DNA from: Anthostomella pinea
Taxonomy: Eukaryota; Ascomycota; Sordariomycetes; Xylariales; Xylariaceae
DNA length: 64,000 nt
Direction: 5' to 3'
Assembly: GCA_963556695.1 (NCBI GenBank)
Contig: CAUWAG010000020.1
Coordinates: forward strand, 434,001 to 498,000
Below the pieces are notes generated by a model. The model saw only the letters and a list, made by a program, of their open reading frames with translations. It was not told the origin of the DNA and did no database searches. Shown here in pieces: positions 46,930 through 56,735 of the stretch. How positions within the stretch are numbered: position 1 is the first letter of the stretch; each line of letters opens with the position of its first letter. Position numbers and translations under genes: made by a program.

Positions 46930-47010
46930 TCCCGAGCTTCCTATAGGATCTGAACGTAGCCTTTTCCGCAAGGCAAACTTTGCGCTACCATACCACTATA
47001 CCAAGATGAT
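46930..47010 (-). ncRNA. tRNA-like Pol III unit inside the hAT element
   Basis: On the minus strand an A-box-like TGGTATAGTGG (46993-47003) and a B-box-like CGTTCAGATCC (46946-46956) stand 36 nt apart, followed by a run of eleven T (46918-46928), a Pol III terminator. The 5' half resembles tRNA-His (ATCTT.GTATAGTGGT). The anticodon arm can form a 5-bp stem (CGCAA/TTGCG) but with an 8-nt loop, and the T and acceptor stems pair poorly. It is therefore a tRNA relic or tRNA-derived sequence and not a normal tRNA gene. Confidence 0.45.
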
Positions 47011-47263
47011 GCGCATTTAATCAAGAGTTGGGCATTATATCACTGGTAGAAACATTGACATATGATTTCAACCACCTAGCTAGCTAGCATGCAAATTCTG
47101 AATGCAGCCACCAAATGGCACAAACAACATTCAGACCACACAAACCACTCCAAAGCAGGCAAATCATTCAGATTCACTCGAATACGACCTAACCACTCGA
47201 ACTCACCTGTTCATTCAATTTTTTCGCCTCGAATTGCAAGCAGTACCCTCAGGACGCTTCACC

Positions 47264-49717
47264 ATGGCCGGTACACCCGAATCCTCGATACACGGTGGCT
47301 CCGAGCCTCTCAACGACGTCCCTTTGTCCGCAACCCCCTCGCCAGCACCCCAATCATCTCGACGAGAATCCCTCCGCCACGGCATCTCTCAGGGCGACGA
47401 AGCCTTCCTTTTTGCGTGTTTTCGTGGCTACACGTGGGCTCAGTGGAAGCGAGGTCTCAACTCCTGGGCCTGGGATCACGGATATGACATCCAGAAGGGT
47501 AGGACCTTCAAATGGGTGTGCCAATACTGTATCACTCGCCGCAATCCCGTACCCGATTCTTTCATATCTGCAGGCCTTCAGAACGCCATACAGCACCTGT
47601 ATCTAGTCGAATCGATCTCTGCCCCTGGGGGTGAAAAGACCAGATGCAAGGCACAATTACGAGCCGAAACAATCAACGATACGAGCCAACAACGGCTTCA
47701 CCGATATCTCTCCGTCAACCCAGAGAACCCTCGAGACCAAGCAATAACCAATAGCATGCTGAAGAACTTCGATCGAGATACCTTTCACCGCCTCCTTATG
47801 GAATGGATCGTCGAAGAGAACCTTCCTTTTACTACTGTGAATCATCCCAAATTACGCCTTGCACACGAATACCTCAACCCGTGTATCACAGACCAAAGCG
47901 GGCACATCTCCTCGACCGGGCTACGCAAAAAAATCATACGCGAATTCCAACGGCACAAGAGAGCCATCATCGAGGCGTTGAGGGCTTCACCTGGCAAGAT
48001 ACACGTATCCTTTGATGGCTGGCGGTCAGGTAAGCATTGCGCTTTGTATGGCGTAGTCGTCTTTTTTAGAGATGAATACAACAAGCCTTGCAAGTTAGTT
48101 CTCGGCATCCCCGAGGTCTCCATTCGTCACACAGGTCAAAATATTGCCACGCAAATCGTCGAAGTCTTGAAGATGTTTGGTATTGACCATAAGATCGGCT
48201 TTCTTATTCTCAATAACGCTGCCAATATGGATACGGCATCAACCGAGATAGGGCTAGCCCTAGGCTTCGAGGGCAAGAAACGGCGTGGCCGGTGCTTCGG
48301 GCATCAGTTGAATCTCTCTGCCAAATCCTTATTGTTTGGTACTGATGTTGAAGCATTCGAAACAGAGATCAGCAAGGTCGAATCTCTTTCGGTTGCTGAA
48401 CACGCGTTGTATCACCGATTAGGCTCTGTTGGCAAGGCTCACAACCTCGTCGTTGATATCTGGCGATCTGACCGCTTGCATTACATCCTTCTTGACGTCC
48501 AACGGCAAGATGTCCTCGATTTCACAGTTCCTCACACCAGGGCACTGTGTGTCATCCTTGATAACGACACTAGATGGCTTTCACAGTTATATATGATCCG
48601 CCGTCTTATCAAGCTTCGCCCGTATCTCCCTCGAATGATAGCCCAATTTAATCAGGAATGGGAAGACCAACACAGATCCAAGAGGACTGGCCTCGTTAGT
48701 GGCAGGGCCATGACAAGGCGGCCCCGAATCCTCAAAGAAGAGAATCATCTAAATGATCACGATTGGACCGTTCTTGAGCACACTGCCGCTATCCTTACTG
48801 ACTATGAACACACCGTGAACTTACTCGAAGGGGATGGCATGCAACGCAAGCGGAAAGGATGGACCGGTTCGTATGGTAACATCTGGGATGTTATCTTTGG
48901 ATTTGAATTCCTTCTCGGCAAGCTTGAGGGTTATAAAATTACTGCTAACAAGCTTCCTGACAGTGAACACTTCGTAGCTAACATCAACCTTGGTTGGATG
49001 AAGCTAGACGAATATTATCAGAAGCTCGACGAGACCCCCCTCTATTACGCGGCTATAGCCCTTCACCCCCGATTCCGATGGCACTGGTTCGAACAGAAAT
49101 GGAATGATCAGCCCGAATGGATTCAGAAGGCAAAAGATTTGGTCCAAGAGCTGTGGGATACCGAATACCGTGATCTCGAGATACAGAACACCCTTAATGA
49201 CGACGAGCCTGCCCAAAAGCGCCGTAAAATCGATCTGAACCCTCTCGAGGAAATCATCCATCAACAAGCAAGCTCGGCCCCAATTTCACCCACTCTGGGA
49301 GACAAATACGAGATCTGGCAGTCTCACGAGACTGTGAATAACGCAATATTCGATCCTTTAGCCTACTGGCACGAACGACGTCACCAATACCCTCGTCTCT
49401 CACAAATGGCGCTTGACATCCTCACAGTTCAACCGATGTCTGCCGAATGTGAGAGGGTTTTTTCGGCAGCAGGGCGGATGACGACTAGCCTTCGTGGCGC
49501 CCTAGATGCTATGATCATCAGTCTCTGCCAGGTACTGCGTTCGTGGCTACGAGCTGGTGTTATACACGAGTTAGACCCCGTATTGCTGTCACCCGACGAG
49601 AAGGATGAAGTTGATTACGTCGAAAGGATGTCCTCTGACGAGCTCGCAAAGTGGGCAACTGCGTGGATAGCAGTTAGCGAAAGGACACGTGAAGCAGACG
49701 ACAAAGAATACTGCTAG
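47264..49717 (+). CDS. hAT transposase
   Basis: Cut-and-paste transposase of the hAT superfamily, 817 residues in one exon. The start at 47264 (ACCATGG context) is preferred over in-frame Met codons upstream (47102). A zinc-finger-like Cys pair lies near the N-terminus (WVCQYCITRRN). The catalytic core includes VSFDGWRSGKH with the first Asp, LILDN-type LNNAANMDTAS, and VILDNDTRWLSQ with a later conserved Asp and Trp. The C-terminal dimerisation domain is clear: DPLAYWHERRHQYPRLSQMA ... MSAECERVFSAAGRM. No stop or frameshift interrupts it. It encodes its own mobility and has no evident host role. Confidence 0.93.
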   Translation: MAGTPESSIHGGSEPLNDVPLSATPSPAPQSSRRESLRHGISQGDEAFLFACFRGYTWAQWKRGLNSWAWDHGYDIQKGRTFKWVCQYCITRRNPVPDSFISAGLQNAIQHLYLVESISAPGGEKTRCKAQLRAETINDTSQQRLHRYLSVNPENPRDQAITNSMLKNFDRDTFHRLLMEWIVEENLPFTTVNHPKLRLAHEYLNPCITDQSGHISSTGLRKKIIREFQRHKRAIIEALRASPGKIHVSFDGWRSGKHCALYGVVVFFRDEYNKPCKLVLGIPEVSIRHTGQNIATQIVEVLKMFGIDHKIGFLILNNAANMDTASTEIGLALGFEGKKRRGRCFGHQLNLSAKSLLFGTDVEAFETEISKVESLSVAEHALYHRLGSVGKAHNLVVDIWRSDRLHYILLDVQRQDVLDFTVPHTRALCVILDNDTRWLSQLYMIRRLIKLRPYLPRMIAQFNQEWEDQHRSKRTGLVSGRAMTRRPRILKEENHLNDHDWTVLEHTAAILTDYEHTVNLLEGDGMQRKRKGWTGSYGNIWDVIFGFEFLLGKLEGYKITANKLPDSEHFVANINLGWMKLDEYYQKLDETPLYYAAIALHPRFRWHWFEQKWNDQPEWIQKAKDLVQELWDTEYRDLEIQNTLNDDEPAQKRRKIDLNPLEEIIHQQASSAPISPTLGDKYEIWQSHETVNNAIFDPLAYWHERRHQYPRLSQMALDILTVQPMSAECERVFSAAGRMTTSLRGALDAMIISLCQVLRSWLRAGVIHELDPVLLSPDEKDEVDYVERMSSDELAKWATAWIAVSERTREADDKEYC

Positions 49718-49973
49718 CAGTTGAACGAGAGGCTATTACACCCTTTCGGGCAAAGGGACAAATATTACGGCTTTAGCACGAATATGGGGGTGTCAGGGCC
49801 ATCCCAGATGAGGAATTCAGCTTTACCACCAAAAATATGTACATCCACCATCAATTACATCCATTTGGGGCTTCAGTGGACCACTATTTTGTGGATTTGG
49901 TGTAAATCCTTACATCCACGCGAATCCGTGGCTTCGTGGATGTAATGTAATTGATTTGGGCCCTGGTTGTATA

Positions 49974-52299
49974 GTCCTCGAAGGTGGTTTGCTACCTTAC
50001 TAGCTTTCTTGGCCCAGTAGGAAACGTGATCTTCGAAGTTCAGTTTTCTATCCAGGAAGACACCCAGCCATCGCATGGAGTTCTTTGCTGTTCTGTTTAT
50101 TATCCCGTGGCGGACCGGAGGATTGTCTGAGTTCTTTTTCCGTGAGAAGTGCATGATCTCGGTTTTGTCAGGATCAAATTCAATAGCATTGTTATGTCCC
50201 TATTGGTTGAGCAGGTAAAGATTTTCAGAAGCCTCTTTGGCTGTTTCTTTAAGGTCCTTTCCAATACAGAGAGTCGCTAGGTCGTCTGCATATCCAAAGC
50301 GTCTCCTTTTCATACCAAGTCGAGCACAGATTGGCTCTGTATACAGCATATAAAGGATTGGAGAAGCTGGTGAGCCTTGTGGTAGCCCACAAGTGAGAGT
50401 TTTTATGTCGGTCACAATACCTTCAAACCAAACTCTTGCGGACTGTTCAGACATGAATGACTAGACCCATCTTATGAGAAAGTCTGGCCAGCCCTGTTCT
50501 CTCATGCGAACCACCAGCCGTCCCATTAGGGCAGCGTCAAAGGCCCTTGTCACATCTGCTGTGACTACCGTTGCAACAAGGCCTTGGTCAAGGGCCTGCT
50601 TAATATCGTGTATGAGTGCAGCTACCAAGTCGGCGGCAGAGCGCTTTGGCAGAGCTCCAAAATGTTGTGGAGCTAGAATTCCGAGTTTGATAACAAACCA
50701 GGCAATTCTTTTTGTAATGAGTCGTTCTAGGCCTTTGCCAAGACATGATAATAGCGATATTGGTCTGTAGGCCCTGGGGTTAGAGTAGTCTTTCTTGCCT
50801 GGCTTTGGGATCATCACTATCTCAGCTACTTTGAATGGTTTAGGGTGGTGTCTAATCTGTAGACAGGTCTGGAAAAGGGCTCTGATATGCTCCCCAATGA
50901 CTGGCCAGCAAGCTTTCAGAATCCGTACTGTGAGGGTGTCTACTCCTGGGGAGTTGCTCTTGGTCCCTATAGTGCACCCTTCAGCCTCTTCCAGTCCGAC
51001 ATGGTATTCAAGGGGGATGTGTGGCTTGGCTTGTGTGATCTGAGCAGACCAGAGGTCAATGATATCGTTGTCTGGGGTACTTCGTTCAAGTGTGGTTAAG
51101 CGTAGTGCATTTGCCTTGCTCTCTTGTGACTCAAAGATTTGGTCCCCTATGATGATTGGGGGGGAACGCAATCCTGCTGACAGCTTGTGCCAGGAAACAA
51201 TTTTGTACAGGTCTTTTGGTTCAGTCGCTGAATCAATTAGAGTCTGCCAGTACTCTCTCTTAGCTTTTCAGACCACACAACGAAATTCCCGTCAGGCTGA
51301 ATTTTGTCCTTTTTGGCTTATGGTCTGTTTAGAAAGGGCCCTGTATGTCTGAACAGCTGCTTTGTAGTCATCATTCCACCAAGCAGTGGGCCTAGATTGA
51401 CGGGGCTTCTTGCCCACTATCCTGATACAGCCTTGAATCATATTGATCAAGCTTTGTGTAAAGGTATTCATCTGGCCAGGGGATACACCCAGCCGGGGGA
51501 GTTCATGAATCCTGGTTTGGACATTGTCTGCCAGCTCTTGTAGTTTATTGTCCGGTACTATCTAATGATTGGCCTTGGGAACTCGGTCCCGATCTCCCTG
51601 AATTGGAATGCCTATTTGTAATGTCTTATGATCTGAGGTGCACTGAAGTACATCATTGACTGAGGCTTCAGCCATGGGGACATCTGAGAACACCAGATCC
51701 AGTACATTTCTATCGTCATGTGTTGGGACATCTGGCTCAGAAATCAGATCCAGTCCGTGGTCTGCCATAGTCTGTGCCAGTATGACGCCACCGTGATATC
51801 CTGGATTGCTCGAGTCCCAGGATATGTCGCCAGCATTAAAATCTCCAGCTATAACACAGCTAAAAGGTGGAGTCCATACTTCCAGAATATCATCCACTTC
51901 CTGTGGGTTGTCACATGGCCAGTAGACACTGGCAAATGTGATGCTTTGTACCTTGACCCAGGTGATGTCTCGTGTAGCATAGGGCCGAAGTTGATCCGCT
52001 TAAAGGTGTTTTCTTACATAGATGAGAGATCTGGGCTGTGTACTGTCGCTGTCCCAGGAATCCACTGGTGAGTATATATTGTAATTGGGGTGTGTCTTTA
52101 CTCCCATTCTCCTGCTTGGTGGTATGCCGACCCAAGACTCTTGCATCAGAATGATGTCTGCTTGTTCTCCTTTGTAGTCAGCCAGGTTGATGGCTAACTC
52201 TGTAGGGCCTGCACTCTTTTGTCCTCCTGCTGTATTCACAGAATGGATGACTAGGTGCCTGTATCGATGTGTTTCGTTTGATGTACCTAATATTGACTG
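49974..52299 (-). pseudogene. LINE ORF2, 5' part: endonuclease and reverse transcriptase
   Basis: One continuous frame with an apurinic-type endonuclease (ADIILMQESW, VIAGDFNAGDISWDS, LDLVFSD, CTSDHKTLQIG) and a reverse transcriptase (PKPGKKDYSNPRAYRPISLL, TADVTRAFDA, GLPQGSPASPILY, FGYADDLATL). Premature stops lie at 52000-52002 (TAA), 51562-51564 (TAG), 51292-51294 (TGA), 51268-51270 (TGA), 50461-50463 (TAG) and 50200-50202 (TAG). No indel disturbs the frame. ORF2 overlaps the last codons of ORF1 and has no nearby ATG, as in some LINEs that use reinitiation. Confidence 0.88.
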
Positions 52300-53921
52300 A
52301 CAACAATGGTATCGGCATCTCTGGGATGAGTTGTATCTGTTGTGTCAATTTGCATTGTGGTGTCTTTGTTATTGTTGCTGGGTGTTGACCCAGCTTGGTT
52401 TCTGCCTGCTTCGTTGAAGGCCTTGGATCTGGCTCTTTCTCCGGCTAGCCTTATTTCCTGGATTTGTTCCCATGTGTGCTTATGGATGGTACCTTTCATA
52501 ATCTTGGGGCGGACAGGGCATTTGTTGAAATTGGCAGCATGAGGTCCTTTGCAGTTGACACACTTTGGGATTGGTTTTTCGCACTCTCCCTGGTGTACTG
52601 TGTTGGCGCAGTGTGCACATACTTGCTTTTCGCATTGGTAATTCCTACCATGGTATCTGAAGCAGCTTGCACACTGGTGAACCTTGGGGGTGTGTTGAAT
52701 ATGCCTTGAGGTCATTGAGTGGGCAAAAAGCGTGAATGGTTTCCTTGCTGCACTGGGCAGAGAGATTATCCACGTGGTTTTTGGATCAGAATCAGTCGTG
52801 TCCTTTGAGAGTATGCACCTCAAAAGTCTGTCGCCTGTTTGGGCTTTAACTTCATCGGCAACAACAGTGTCAGTAATATCGATTGTGAACCCTTCTGTAC
52901 TGATGACCTTTCTTGGGCATCCATCGACCTTGTAATGATACCAGACTGTGTGGGTCTCAATCTTTTGTGCCTTGAGAATGTCGGCAATTTCTTCTCGGAA
53001 AGCCAGAAGCTTAGCCTGAGTTGGCTTGTCCCTTGGGTGTAAGGTAAATCCAGAAGGACACCGTGTCACTTCTTTAAGCTCCTGAGGGTGGAGCTTAAGT
53101 CTTTTATTCAGTGTAAACTTGATTCCATAAGGCTCTAAGTGGCTATTATCCATGCGGACAAAGACCCAGAGGTCATCCTGTTTCTTCTTCAGTTGGTTGG
53201 CAGTGATGAGGGCGCCAGGCTGTGTTTTCTTCATAGTAGTGTTGACTGTCCATGGATGCTGTCGTTGGCCAGAGGAGACAGCTTGGGCGAAGGTCATGGT
53301 GGGCTTCCCTATCCCTGTCCCGCCAGGAGTGGTCTTTCTTTTGGGCGGATCTCGGGTTTCCAGCCACTCATTCAGGCATTTGGAGAAGAAAGTGCTGAAC
53401 TCCTTGGCATGAGAGTATAATTCGGTTCCAGCTTTCTTAAGTATCTTATCGACTACTGTAGCACACTTTTGAAACATTGTCATCCTGGCTTCATAGAGAT
53501 GCTTGTCTTTAGCCAGTATTTTGGCAACTTGGCCCTGGCACTCTGAAGAAGAGACTTTGTTCCCTGCATCACCTCCAATGGCTTGGTCTGTAGGGATTTT
53601 GCTTGACTGAGGTAATTCCAGATTAATGATGCTGTTATTATTGATATTTCGGGATTTTCCTTTCAGAGGGGAAACAGTGGTGAAGTCAGCCTCAGAGACC
53701 TATGACGGGCTGCTGTTGATGTCGTCGAGCAGTGCCTGGCGGAGCCTGCTTGGGGTTGCCGGGTCATGTGTTCTTTTAGGGACTGGGGATTTGAACACGC
53801 CGCCAGTAGTCGTCTTTGGGACGGCCACTGGCGTGTTTGGGGGCCTGTCGTGAAAGGGTGCCATCCAGCTTGTAAGAAAATTTTTCTGCGCCTTGGCAAG
53901 GATAGTCAGGTACTGAGACAA
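52287..53921 (-). pseudogene. LINE ORF1 (gag-like, CCHC zinc knuckles)
   Basis: Nucleic-acid-binding ORF1 of the LINE, 544 codons from the Met at 53921, interrupted by one in-frame TAG at 53700-53702. The main intact stretch (52287-53483) ends in three Cys/His clusters: CASCFRYHGRNYQC, CAHCANTVHQGEC and CVNCKGPHAANFNKC. A basic, Pro/Thr-rich region precedes them. It would package the element's RNA. The single nonsense codon could come from CAG by C-to-T change. Confidence 0.82.
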
Positions 53922-53975
53922 ATGCCTGCTTTAGTGCAGATGTAGAGGTTGCGCCCTAACAGCGGGGCGCCAAGA

Positions 53976-54214
53976 AAAATAGTTGTTTTTGGCAAGAGTG
54001 TGTGCAGGTGTCTCGGGTATCTGGAGATGCTTGGGGATGGCTTGAAGAGAAGAAACACCCAGGTCGTACGTGAGGGCGCGTCGGAGTGATGACGTACCTA
54101 GGTACGTAGGTAAACAAACCCCTAGGTGGGTCGGACGTGCTCTTTTTAGGAAGTAACTCGTCGATTCGCTTCAGCAAAACCGGCAAGTACCGACTCCATA
54201 GTGTCTTGGTAACC
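53976..54214. other. Gap between LINE and MITE copy B
   Basis: Short stretch with a CCTAGGTACGTAGG near-palindrome around 54099-54112. Nothing else recognised. Confidence 0.4.
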
Positions 54215-54431
54215 TACACTGAACCTTCCTAAGTCTCCGAACACCACCTTTCAACAACGCTGAGGTAATTTATTGAATCGGACTAAGCACAGTGCAATAA
54301 GCATTTAAAAGGGTGTATCTAACCAGAGCTGCTTAGTCCTGTGTGATTATTCAAGTATTTCGGAATTTCCACGGGTGATCTGGAGTCTTATCAACAGGGT
54401 TCGCACGGAGAGTTATGAGGGCTAAGTGATA
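54215..54431 (-). mobile_element. Small TA-flanked repeat, copy B
   Basis: Opposite-strand relative of the element at 43523-43806, 217 bp. It keeps the TACACTGAACC terminus (54215) and a slightly altered far end (AGTGATA). It lacks the 14-bp array and shows many substitutions against copy A, so both are old. Confidence 0.65.
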
Positions 54432-54583
54432 CCTACCCTTTTTGAACAGTCTGGTAGCAGTCTTTCAGTACTCTGCTGATACGCCAGAAAACAGTAGGGG
54501 CGAAAAGCTCTGATTCCGACATGTCTTAATAGGATGAGTGGCTGACATTATGGCTGGTGGTTTTGGTACTATTGAGCTGGGAG

Positions 54584-55186
54584 CTATGTTGAGCAGTATT
54601 CCTCATACGATCCACGACACCCTAAGACTTTCCCAACGATGACGGAGCCGAGTAGCAGGAATCGAGTCATGGCACCTTGTATCCAGCCAGGCCAGGACGG
54701 ACTGAGGAACTCGGGCCAATTGTCCATCCTCCAGAACAGGTTCCTCAGCTCCAGATCCAACGTCCGCATCCGCCAGCTGCCATCACCGGCGCTTATCGCG
54801 TCTAAGATGATGCCGTTGAGATTTTTGAAGAATGCTTCCTTCTGGCCGTCCTTCGGGTCGGTCCATTCCTTGACGACCAACTCATCATCCAGGCCTGCGC
54901 TCGGGCTCCGGCGCCATTCATGGACGGTACCGCGAGGGACGATGACGACTCCGTCAATGGCGCTGACTGAGGGCATCATGGTGCCCGAGAGCCTGATTTC
55001 TGCATGACCGGACAGTACCTGCAGGAACTCGGTGTGGTTGTCGTGCCAATGCGGGCCTGAGGTCCACGTTGAGTCTGGTGGGAGTCTGATGGTAGCCTGA
55101 TCTGGCACCGAAAGGTCATACGTGACCGCAGACGGAGCTGGCCGTTTGAATATGCTCTGTTCGGCCGTGCGCGTTCGTGCAGACAT
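54584..55186 (-). CDS. Cupin-domain protein
   Basis: Small single-exon protein of 200 residues from MSARTRTAE (55186); an in-frame Met 17 codons upstream is possible. A single cupin barrel spans about 20-115, with the first motif GPHWHDNHTEFLQVLSG supplying His, His and Glu, and the second motif VVIVPRGTVHEW supplying His, the usual metal site. The C-terminal part has an aromatic-rich segment (NLFWRMDNWPEFLSPSWPGW) and a hydrophobic stretch (MTRFLLLGSVIVGKVLG) that may anchor it to a membrane. Cupins range from isomerases and dioxygenases to non-enzymes; the reaction is not determined. Confidence 0.82.
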   Translation of the reverse strand: MSARTRTAEQSIFKRPAPSAVTYDLSVPDQATIRLPPDSTWTSGPHWHDNHTEFLQVLSGHAEIRLSGTMMPSVSAIDGVVIVPRGTVHEWRRSPSAGLDDELVVKEWTDPKDGQKEAFFKNLNGIILDAISAGDGSWRMRTLDLELRNLFWRMDNWPEFLSPSWPGWIQGAMTRFLLLGSVIVGKVLGCRGSYEEYCST

Positions 55187-55934
55187 TGTTGTTGTCGTCA
55201 AGTGTGTCTTGTTTACTTTCTCTGCTTCTGATATCATATCATCTCAATCTGTTGGGTTGGGAACACAAAGTCTCTGCTTCTGATTCGCAAGTTCTGAGAT
55301 GTGGTAAGGGCCAAGACACGACATTCCACATGATCGAGTCGCTGACAAATGCGACAGCGGTCTGACACTCTGACTCGGAAAAACGTTCTAGTAAGGTAGG
55401 ATCTGGTGGACACCTCGCACATAGTAGACATTGAAGCTGTGATTCGTCAGCGGTGAATACGTGCCGCAGACGACCGGCTGGCGATACTCGGTCACTCGCG
55501 AATGTCACAGCAATAGTTTTCGCTCATTGCGATGACATCTGAATTTAAGGACTATAATACATTATTTACAATAAGTAGACATTGCTTATTCTCGTCTTGG
55601 GCAGCACCATGCGCCGTAGATAACGGCCCGGAAACCAATATTCCGCCAGCACCCATCATCCACTACGGTACCCCCTCTCAGTAGCACGGGGCTTCGGGCT
55701 AGGCATCGACCAACACCATTCTCACAGCTCTCCTTGTCGTGAACTCCAAACACCGATATTCAATCGCTATCTCAAAAGTGATTCAGGCACCCTTTCAAGT
55801 TGAATCCGTCATAGTCGCGCTGATGAGCCCGTTGTTGCTCCCCTGCTGCTGATTGGACGCGCCGTCCTTCAACCAGCAATTGCCAAAATTCGCCGAGATT
55901 TGATTAGCCATGTTATTACTAAGATACAACTCGC
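55187..55934. other. Intergenic region
   Basis: About 750 bp with no supportable gene; it includes the promoter of the cupin gene. Confidence 0.4.
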
Positions 55935-56720
55935 ATGCCTAACCGAATGCGAACCGCACCCGAGGCTGGGGTGTCAGTTGTTGCTTACGACTTAAACTGC
56001 ACAGCCCTATGGGAATTCGTTCATGCGAAGTCTCACATGGTGTTCCCACAGGCACGGCCATTACCTCGGGCCAGCCTACCAATTTTGAGACAGGCTTGGC
56101 AATCTTACCGCGCCACTAAGCCGCTACGCGAGCAGAGCCCCCGGCTTGTGCGAATTGAGGCGCTGGATGCTAATCGTAGCTGTCAGCTGCTTGAATGTAG
56201 GTTCATGATGCCGACTCTCTCGCACGCGGTACACTTCGGCTATCTCCCGCGCAACAGCTTTCCGCTCGTCGAAGCTGTTGCTAAAGATGCGGCTATGCCT
56301 ATGACGGACGTGTCGACAGGCTTGTCACCTCGCAGCACTTCGCACTTGCTGGCCCACGTGTTATCCACGGTAATAGATTTCAAGATTGATACCGTCTCTC
56401 AATCTGCTGGATTAGGAACATCTAGTCACGGTTATAATGCTCGTACCAAGCTAGCTAAGCAGAGTTGCGGTTATGATATACATGGCGACTTGATGATTGA
56501 TGATTTTGATTGTATTTATCGTGGGTGCAGTCCCTCCATAGGGCAAACCACGCCTCCCAGTGCCATTGCAACGCAAGGTTGTAGAGGTGTCAGTCTAGAT
56601 ACATTCAGATCCGCGCACGAACCTATCCTCGCTGTAGCGGTACCAACCTCGAGTGACCAGATGGTTTTAGTCAATACTCAAACACGATTCTGTCAGAAAA
56701 ACCTCCTGTCCAGTGACTAA
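55935..56720 (+). CDS. Hypothetical open frame, 261 residues
   Basis: An uninterrupted frame of 261 codons in a transposon-rich area, with no recognised domain and no signal peptide. Its C-terminal part contains the segment QTTPPSAIATQGCRG shared with the region at 45.2 kb. It may be a real but unknown gene, a transposon fragment, or a chance frame. Base composition becomes AT-richer after about 56380, which argues against a single old gene. Confidence 0.3.
   Translation: MPNRMRTAPEAGVSVVAYDLNCTALWEFVHAKSHMVFPQARPLPRASLPILRQAWQSYRATKPLREQSPRLVRIEALDANRSCQLLECRFMMPTLSHAVHFGYLPRNSFPLVEAVAKDAAMPMTDVSTGLSPRSTSHLLAHVLSTVIDFKIDTVSQSAGLGTSSHGYNARTKLAKQSCGYDIHGDLMIDDFDCIYRGCSPSIGQTTPPSAIATQGCRGVSLDTFRSAHEPILAVAVPTSSDQMVLVNTQTRFCQKNLLSSD
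56510..56641 (+). repeat. Diverged duplicated segment, copy 2
   Basis: Counterpart of 45170-45308, same orientation, roughly 70% identical by eye with a few small gaps. It lies inside the hypothetical 261-residue frame. The source element is unknown. Confidence 0.65.
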
Positions 56721-56735
56721 GCGACCCAGTGAACC

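Larger units (their letters stand above)
46724..49965 (+). mobile_element. Complete hAT DNA transposon, 3.2 kb
   Basis: Left end CAAGGGTCAAATCAATTACA and right end, read inward, CAGGGCCCAAATCAATTACA: a 20-bp terminal inverted repeat with 17 matches. Perfect 8-bp target duplications GTTGTATA flank it (46716-46723 and 49966-49973), the hallmark of hAT. It contains one uninterrupted transposase frame (47264-49717) and several CATCCAC-type subterminal motifs near both ends. It sits inside LINE ORF2. Intact ends plus intact transposase suggest a recently, perhaps still, active copy. Confidence 0.93.
45440..53975 (-). mobile_element. Tad-like LINE (non-LTR retrotransposon), split by a hAT element
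   Basis: A non-LTR retrotransposon on the minus strand with ORF1 (gag-like, zinc knuckles) and ORF2 (endonuclease, reverse transcriptase, RNase H), the domain order of the fungal Tad clade. Without the inserted hAT (46724-49965) it is about 5.3 kb. Both ORFs keep a single frame throughout and are broken only by premature stops (one in ORF1, nine in ORF2). Outer borders are approximate: no target duplication could be fixed by eye. Confidence 0.88.

Noticed and set aside
46930..47010. Calling the Pol III-like unit a functional tRNA gene
   Set aside because: Anticodon loop has 8 nt and the T and acceptor stems do not pair well, so it was kept only as tRNA-like.
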